Assembly: GCA_026708035.1 (NCBI GenBank)
Contig: JAPOVQ010000009.1
Location: forward strand, 1 to 64,000
Origin: Chloroflexota bacterium
GTDB lineage: Bacteria > Chloroflexota > UBA11872
Length of the DNA: 64,000 nucleotides
Direction of reading: 5' to 3'
The translations under genes and the position numbers were made by a program. Within the stretch, counting starts at the first letter, position 1. The number at the start of each line of letters is the position of its first letter. Under the pieces are notes generated by a model. That model made no database searches. It was not told the DNA's origin and worked only from the letters and a program-made list of their open reading frames with translations. This document shows, in pieces, positions 60,382 through 64,000 of the stretch.

Positions 60382-61233
60382 ATGATCGACTTCAATCGAT
60401 CCTTCGTCACCTGGACCGTTGAGTGGACCGAGCCCGATCCGGTCTATGCCTTTCCGGGCGGCTTCGTCGGGGAGCCGGGCGAGGCGACCACCAGCCGGAT
60501 CCAGATCGACGCCGGTTGCGAGATCGTCGATGAGGCGCGGGGGACGGCGTGCACGACTTATCTAAGCGCGCCCTGCCGCTCCGAGTTCATCATCGCCGAC
60601 GACAACCTGTTCCAGGTGCCCAACGGCGAGTTCCGCGCCGCGGTCAGCGACGCGTTCACGGTCCCCATTGCCACCGAGCCCAGCTGGCACGAGGAAGGCA
60701 CGCGGCGGCAGCCCGTCGGCGCGCGCTTCGCGGAGTTCGCCATCGACGTGCGCACTCAGGAAGCGGTCGCTCTGACGTCGGACGACGCCGTCGTGGCGCA
60801 CTCGCTGGCGGGCGCGCGCCTCAACGCCCGGTCCACCTACCGCGACGACACGCGCGGCCTGACGGTAACCGTCGAATACCCGATCAAGCTCATCAACCTG
60901 CACGCCGGCGGCGGACGCTATCAGGTGTGCACCGGCGCGGTGGCGCTGCCCGACCTGACGACCTGGGACGGCGTTGGCGTCGACCGGGTCTTCGTGGCCC
61001 ACGCGGCCTTCACCGCCGACGACCACGTGGAGTTCATCCTGCGGCGCAGCATCGATGTGGCTGAGCGGGAGCTGGCCTGGGCGGCGCTCGTGCGCGGGCG
61101 CGACCGCTACCAGCGGCGCGTCCCGGGAGAGCCGGTCGATCGGCCGCCACCCCGAGCCGCCGGCTACTTTGAAACCTGGGAGTTGGCGGCGGTGAACACC
61201 ATCTGGCGGACCTCCGGCGAGGCGCGCCCGTGA
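60382..61233 (+). CDS. Unrecognised 283-residue protein, first of a tandem pair
   Basis: 283 residues, no membrane helix, mostly beta. Motifs shared with the next gene: MIDF, EPDPVYAFPGGFVGEPGEA, the IIADDNLFQVP segment, EFRAAVS, ARLNARSTY, VEYPIKLINLH, GAVALPDLTTWDGVGVDRVFVAHAAF and EFILRR. I know no family with this set. The start at 60382 is chosen because the paralogue begins at the same motif. The GTG of the next gene overlaps its stop codon, so both are made together. Confidence 0.72.
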   Translation: MIDFNRSFVTWTVEWTEPDPVYAFPGGFVGEPGEATTSRIQIDAGCEIVDEARGTACTTYLSAPCRSEFIIADDNLFQVPNGEFRAAVSDAFTVPIATEPSWHEEGTRRQPVGARFAEFAIDVRTQEAVALTSDDAVVAHSLAGARLNARSTYRDDTRGLTVTVEYPIKLINLHAGGGRYQVCTGAVALPDLTTWDGVGVDRVFVAHAAFTADDHVEFILRRSIDVAERELAWAALVRGRDRYQRRVPGEPVDRPPPRAAGYFETWELAAVNTIWRTSGEARP

Positions 61234-62081
61234 TCGACTTCGCGGGTTCGCACTTCACCTGGGACCACCGGCCGCACGAGCCGGACCCCGACTACAAATA
61301 TCCGGGCGGCTTCGTGGGCGAGCCGGGCGACGCCTATCACGTGCGCATCGGCTACGACGCCGTGTGCACGATCACCGGGGACCAGGGCGCGCCCCCGCTG
61401 GAAATCTTCCTGCTCCAGCCCTGCCTCGCCGAATACACCATCGCCGACCGCAACTTGTTCCAGGTTCCCAGCCAGGAGTTCCGCGTGGCGCTGAGCCGCA
61501 CGCACGGCATCCCGATTGCCGGGCGCCCGTCAACCGAGCGCGAGCCCACCGACGCCACGCCGCACGCCGGCCGCTACGCCGGCACGGATTTCACGACCCA
61601 CGAGGTTCCGGGCGCGCAGGTCACGCGTGACACCGACGAGGTGATGCGCGCGGTCTTGGCCGGCCGGCGCCTGAACGCCCGCACCACACACTATGAACAC
61701 GCCCTCGGGCTCACGATCACGCTGGAATACCCCATTCGCACGATCAACATCGAGCGCGCGAAGGGCGCCTTTCAGGTCGACACCGGGCCGATGGCGCTGC
61801 CCGATCTCGCGACGTGGGACGGGGCCGCCGTGTCGCGGGTGTTCCTGGCCCACGCGGCGTTCAGCGCCTGGGACCGCGCCGAGTTCATCCTGCGGCGCGA
61901 GGTCGAGCCGTTGGCATCCGAGCACTGGTGGTGGGAGGTGCGAGGCCGCGACCGCCGCGCCCTGCGCGACCCGTCCAAAGCGCCCACCGAGCCGCCGCTG
62001 CCGCGCCGACCGCCGACGCTCTACAACGAGACGCTGGTCGTGACCGTCCGCAACGAGATCCTCATCGCGCCGGACAGTTAG
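61230..62081 (+). CDS. Unrecognised 283-residue protein, second of a tandem pair
   Basis: Also exactly 283 residues. It shares MIDF, EPDPDYKYPGGFVGEPGDAY, LLQPCLAEYTIADRNLFQVPSQEFRVALS, RRLNARTTHY, LEYPIRTIN, GPMALPDLATWDGAAVSRVFLAHAAFSAWD and EFILRREV with the first gene. By eye about 45% identical. GTG start overlaps the upstream TGA. Function unknown; the equal lengths and coupling suggest a heterodimer. Confidence 0.72.
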   Translation: MIDFAGSHFTWDHRPHEPDPDYKYPGGFVGEPGDAYHVRIGYDAVCTITGDQGAPPLEIFLLQPCLAEYTIADRNLFQVPSQEFRVALSRTHGIPIAGRPSTEREPTDATPHAGRYAGTDFTTHEVPGAQVTRDTDEVMRAVLAGRRLNARTTHYEHALGLTITLEYPIRTINIERAKGAFQVDTGPMALPDLATWDGAAVSRVFLAHAAFSAWDRAEFILRREVEPLASEHWWWEVRGRDRRALRDPSKAPTEPPLPRRPPTLYNETLVVTVRNEILIAPDS

Positions 62082-62102
62082 CGAATCCCGTCCCGTCCGC
62101 CG

Positions 62103-62906
62103 TCAGGCGTGGCGGATCCGCACCCGACCCAGGTGCGACGAGCCCTGGATAAGCAGGTTCACGAAACCCGCGTCCGGCTCCGGCTCGTCGCCTCCGCTGA
62201 CGCCGCGACTGCGGCTGCCGACCGGCCGCATGCGTCCAACCCATGACTCGGGCCTGGGCCCGCCGTGCTCCCCGGCCAGGCGCGCCTCGAGCACCAGGCG
62301 CGAAAGCGTGGTGTTCACGTTTTGGCCGATACGCCACCAGACCGGAACGACTAGGTCCAGCCGGCCCGCGATGCACGTCACGTCGAGGATCGCCGGCGGA
62401 CGCGTGATGTCGACGTAGCGCAGATCGACAGTCACGTCGCACAGCCGGCAGGTGATCTCTCCTCGCCGGACATCGCCCCGCGCGCGCAGCGTGCCCCCGG
62501 TGTAGGTGAGGTCGATGTGGCTGTCCTTCCACCCCCGCAGGCGCACCGTGCGGCGCGTGCGGATGGTCCCGTTTTGCCACAAGGCGCCGAAGGCAACGAT
62601 CGCGAAGGCCAACCAGAGGCCAAACTGTACGCCGCCGGTGAAATTGCCGAGATGACTCACCTGCACCAGGACTCCGCCGCCAGCCACAAGCCATGGGACC
62701 GGACTGCGCAAGCCGAGATCATTCATCCAGGAGAGACCAAAGAGGACCAACATCATCGTCAGCAGGTCCCAGACATCGAGGACTCCGACCATGCGCAGGA
62801 TGATCCAAAGGAACACCACCATGCCGAAGGCCGCTCGCATGAAACGCGGCGAGTCCAGCAGTTGGCGCCAGAACGGCCTGGCCATCATGTAGCGCCGGTC
62901 AGCCAT
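62103..62906 (-). CDS. LiaF-like four-helix membrane protein, copy 1
   Basis: About 267 residues. Four N-terminal helices (FMRAAFGMVVFLWIILRMVGVL ... FGLWLAFAIVAFGALW) are followed by a beta-helical domain (TIRTRRTVRLRGWKDSHIDLTYTGGTLRA, AGRLDLVVPVWWRIGQNVN) as in LiaF/DUF2154 cell-wall-stress proteins. Such proteins often restrain a sensor kinase; no kinase is in view. ATG at 62906 with GAGGG ahead. A close paralogue lies at 63226. Confidence 0.75.
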   Translation of the reverse strand: MADRRYMMARPFWRQLLDSPRFMRAAFGMVVFLWIILRMVGVLDVWDLLTMMLVLFGLSWMNDLGLRSPVPWLVAGGGVLVQVSHLGNFTGGVQFGLWLAFAIVAFGALWQNGTIRTRRTVRLRGWKDSHIDLTYTGGTLRARGDVRRGEITCRLCDVTVDLRYVDITRPPAILDVTCIAGRLDLVVPVWWRIGQNVNTTLSRLVLEARLAGEHGGPRPESWVGRMRPVGSRSRGVSGGDEPEPDAGFVNLLIQGSSHLGRVRIRHA

Positions 62907-62909
62907 CAC

Positions 62910-63225
62910 GATGACCCTCGTGAGCGTGCTGCGTCCGGCGACCAGCCCTCGAGGGATTGCGCACCGAGACGGTCCGCAACCTGCGCTCGTCCCGTGACCA
63001 GTGCCCAGTGTGGTGCATGCAGCACTCCTCTATTTCTGAGCCTAGCAAGGCATCGGCTCCGTCAGACCGCGCGACGGAACTCGAATTAGGGGACTAGGAC
63101 GTCAGCCCGCTAGACCGCAGCAGGCCATCATCAGCCTTGGAGGTCACCGGGATCGCCGCAGACTCCTCGGCGACGCTCGAATCACGGGGAGATTGACGAG
63201 TGGCCGTCGCAGCGAACGCCCATCA
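62910..63225. other. Gap between the two LiaF-like genes
   Basis: 316 bases without a convincing gene. Frames are short. No palindromic repeat of the window's families was seen, nor a clear promoter. Confidence 0.4.
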
Positions 63226-64000
63226 TCAGGCGTGGCGAATCCGCACCCGACCCAGATGTGACGATCCTTGCACCAACAGGTTCACGAAGCCGGCGTCCGG
63301 CTCCGGATCGCCGCTCTTGCGGAAGCCGCGCCTGCGGCTGCCGACTGGCCGCATGCGCGCGTACCACGTTTGCGGTCTGGGGCTGCCGTGCTCCCCGGCA
63401 ATACGCGCCTCAAGCACCATGCGCGAGAGCGTGGTGTTCACATTCTGGCCGATGCGCCACCAGATAGGGACGACCAGGTCCAGCCGGCCCGCGACGCAGG
63501 TCACATTGAGGATCGCCGGCGGACGCGTGATGTCGACGTAACGCAGATCCACCACAACGTCGCAAAGCCGGCACGTGATTTCGCCACGCCGCACATCGCC
63601 CCTGGCGCGCAGGGTGCCCCCGGTGTAGGTGAGGTCCACGTGGCTGTCCTTCCACCCCCGCAGGCGCACCGTCCGACGCGTGCGGATGGTTCCGCTTTGC
63701 CACAGGGCGCCCACGGTAATGATGGCGAAGGCCAGCCAAATGCCCAACTGCACGCTGCCGCTGAACTCGCCAAGATGGCCCGCCTGCACCAGGATTCCGG
63801 CGCCGACCGCAAGCCACCCGGACGGGTGGCGCGAGCCGAGTTCCATCATCCAGCCGATACCGGCGATAACCAAGACGATTGTCAGCAGGTCCCATGCGTC
63901 GAGAATCCCCAACAAGTAGAGAATGATCCACAGGGAGAACGCCGCCCCGATTAGACCCCGCACGAAGCGCGGCGAGTCCAGCAGCTGGCGCCACTGCGGC
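63226..64000 (-). CDS. LiaF-like four-helix membrane protein, copy 2 (5' partial at window edge)
   Basis: The gene runs off the right edge. The frame continues past the GTG at 63963 into QWRQLLDSPRFVRG, which matches WRQLLDSPRFMRA of copy 1, so the true start lies beyond 64000. About 70% identical to copy 1 over the C-terminal beta-domain (WKDSHVDLTYTGGTLRARGDVRRGEITCRLCDV). The two are tandem duplicates and may form a complex. Confidence 0.75.
   Translation of the reverse strand, partial: PQWRQLLDSPRFVRGLIGAAFSLWIILYLLGILDAWDLLTIVLVIAGIGWMMELGSRHPSGWLAVGAGILVQAGHLGEFSGSVQLGIWLAFAIITVGALWQSGTIRTRRTVRLRGWKDSHVDLTYTGGTLRARGDVRRGEITCRLCDVVVDLRYVDITRPPAILNVTCVAGRLDLVVPIWWRIGQNVNTTLSRMVLEARIAGEHGSPRPQTWYARMRPVGSRRRGFRKSGDPEPDAGFVNLLVQGSSHLGRVRIRHA

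Overview
The window is a GC-rich bacterial chromosome segment (by eye well above 60% G+C) with short intergenic gaps that are often filled with small palindromic repeats. No rRNA, tRNA or CRISPR array was seen. Dispersed hairpin repeats, a sulfatase, sugar oxidoreductases, an enolase-superfamily dehydratase, a GH127 glycosidase, DUF2442/DUF4160 and FitA/VapC modules, and a membrane-anchored YvcK-like protein fit a free-living or host-associated member of the Chloroflexota. That assignment is an inference from gene content, not from a marker gene.

Layout. At 0-10 kb there is the tail end of a serine recombinase, an uncharacterised polytopic membrane protein, a thioredoxin-like lipoprotein, and carbohydrate-type genes (a Gfo/Idh/MocA oxidoreductase; an RDD / metallo-hydrolase / sialidase-like operon; an AIM24-like protein; an enolase-superfamily dehydratase). 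At 10-20 kb there is DUF5069, an orphan AbrB-type regulator, an HsdR_N-RAMA fusion, and housekeeping genes (prenyl synthase, YvcK-like, Cof-type HAD, Sua5). At 20.4-20.8 kb lies a decayed phage lysis fragment, followed by a zinc-ribbon DEAD-box helicase.

From 22.6 to 41.2 kb there is a compact phage morphogenesis cassette, all on the minus strand, in two blocks. The right block (41.1-37.8 kb) encodes portal, a small terminase-like protein and large terminase. The left block (30.4-22.6 kb) encodes the major capsid protein, a small protein, a possible neck adaptor, a 776-aa nozzle-like protein, a tail fibre, a clan-A-like glycosidase, a holin, an M23+SLT lysin and a membrane protein. No tape measure, integrase or replication gene is visible, which suggests a short-tailed (podovirus-like) or domesticated element. 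Upstream of each block lies the same inverted repeat, GTTAC-N4-GTAAC; in front of the capsid block it sits between plausible -35 and -10 boxes. The 7 kb between the blocks holds mostly opposite-strand cargo: a FitA/VapC pair, a sulfatase, a membrane protein paralogous to the one at 0.3-1.8 kb, a mannosyltransferase-like protein and a self-inhibited Fic protein. These are either lysogenic-conversion cargo between two co-regulated late operons or host DNA that broke up a prophage.

From 41 to 64 kb: surface-glycan genes (two GT2 enzymes and a large membrane glycosyltransferase-like protein), GH127 beta-L-arabinofuranosidase with a repeat element inserted in frame, NYN, HisI-like, alpha/beta-hydrolase, transglutaminase-like, adenosine deaminase-like, DUF2442/DUF4160, aldo/keto reductase, a recJ-relA operon, a PutP-like symporter, a tandem pair of unrecognised 283-aa proteins, and two LiaF-like membrane paralogues, the last running off the right edge.
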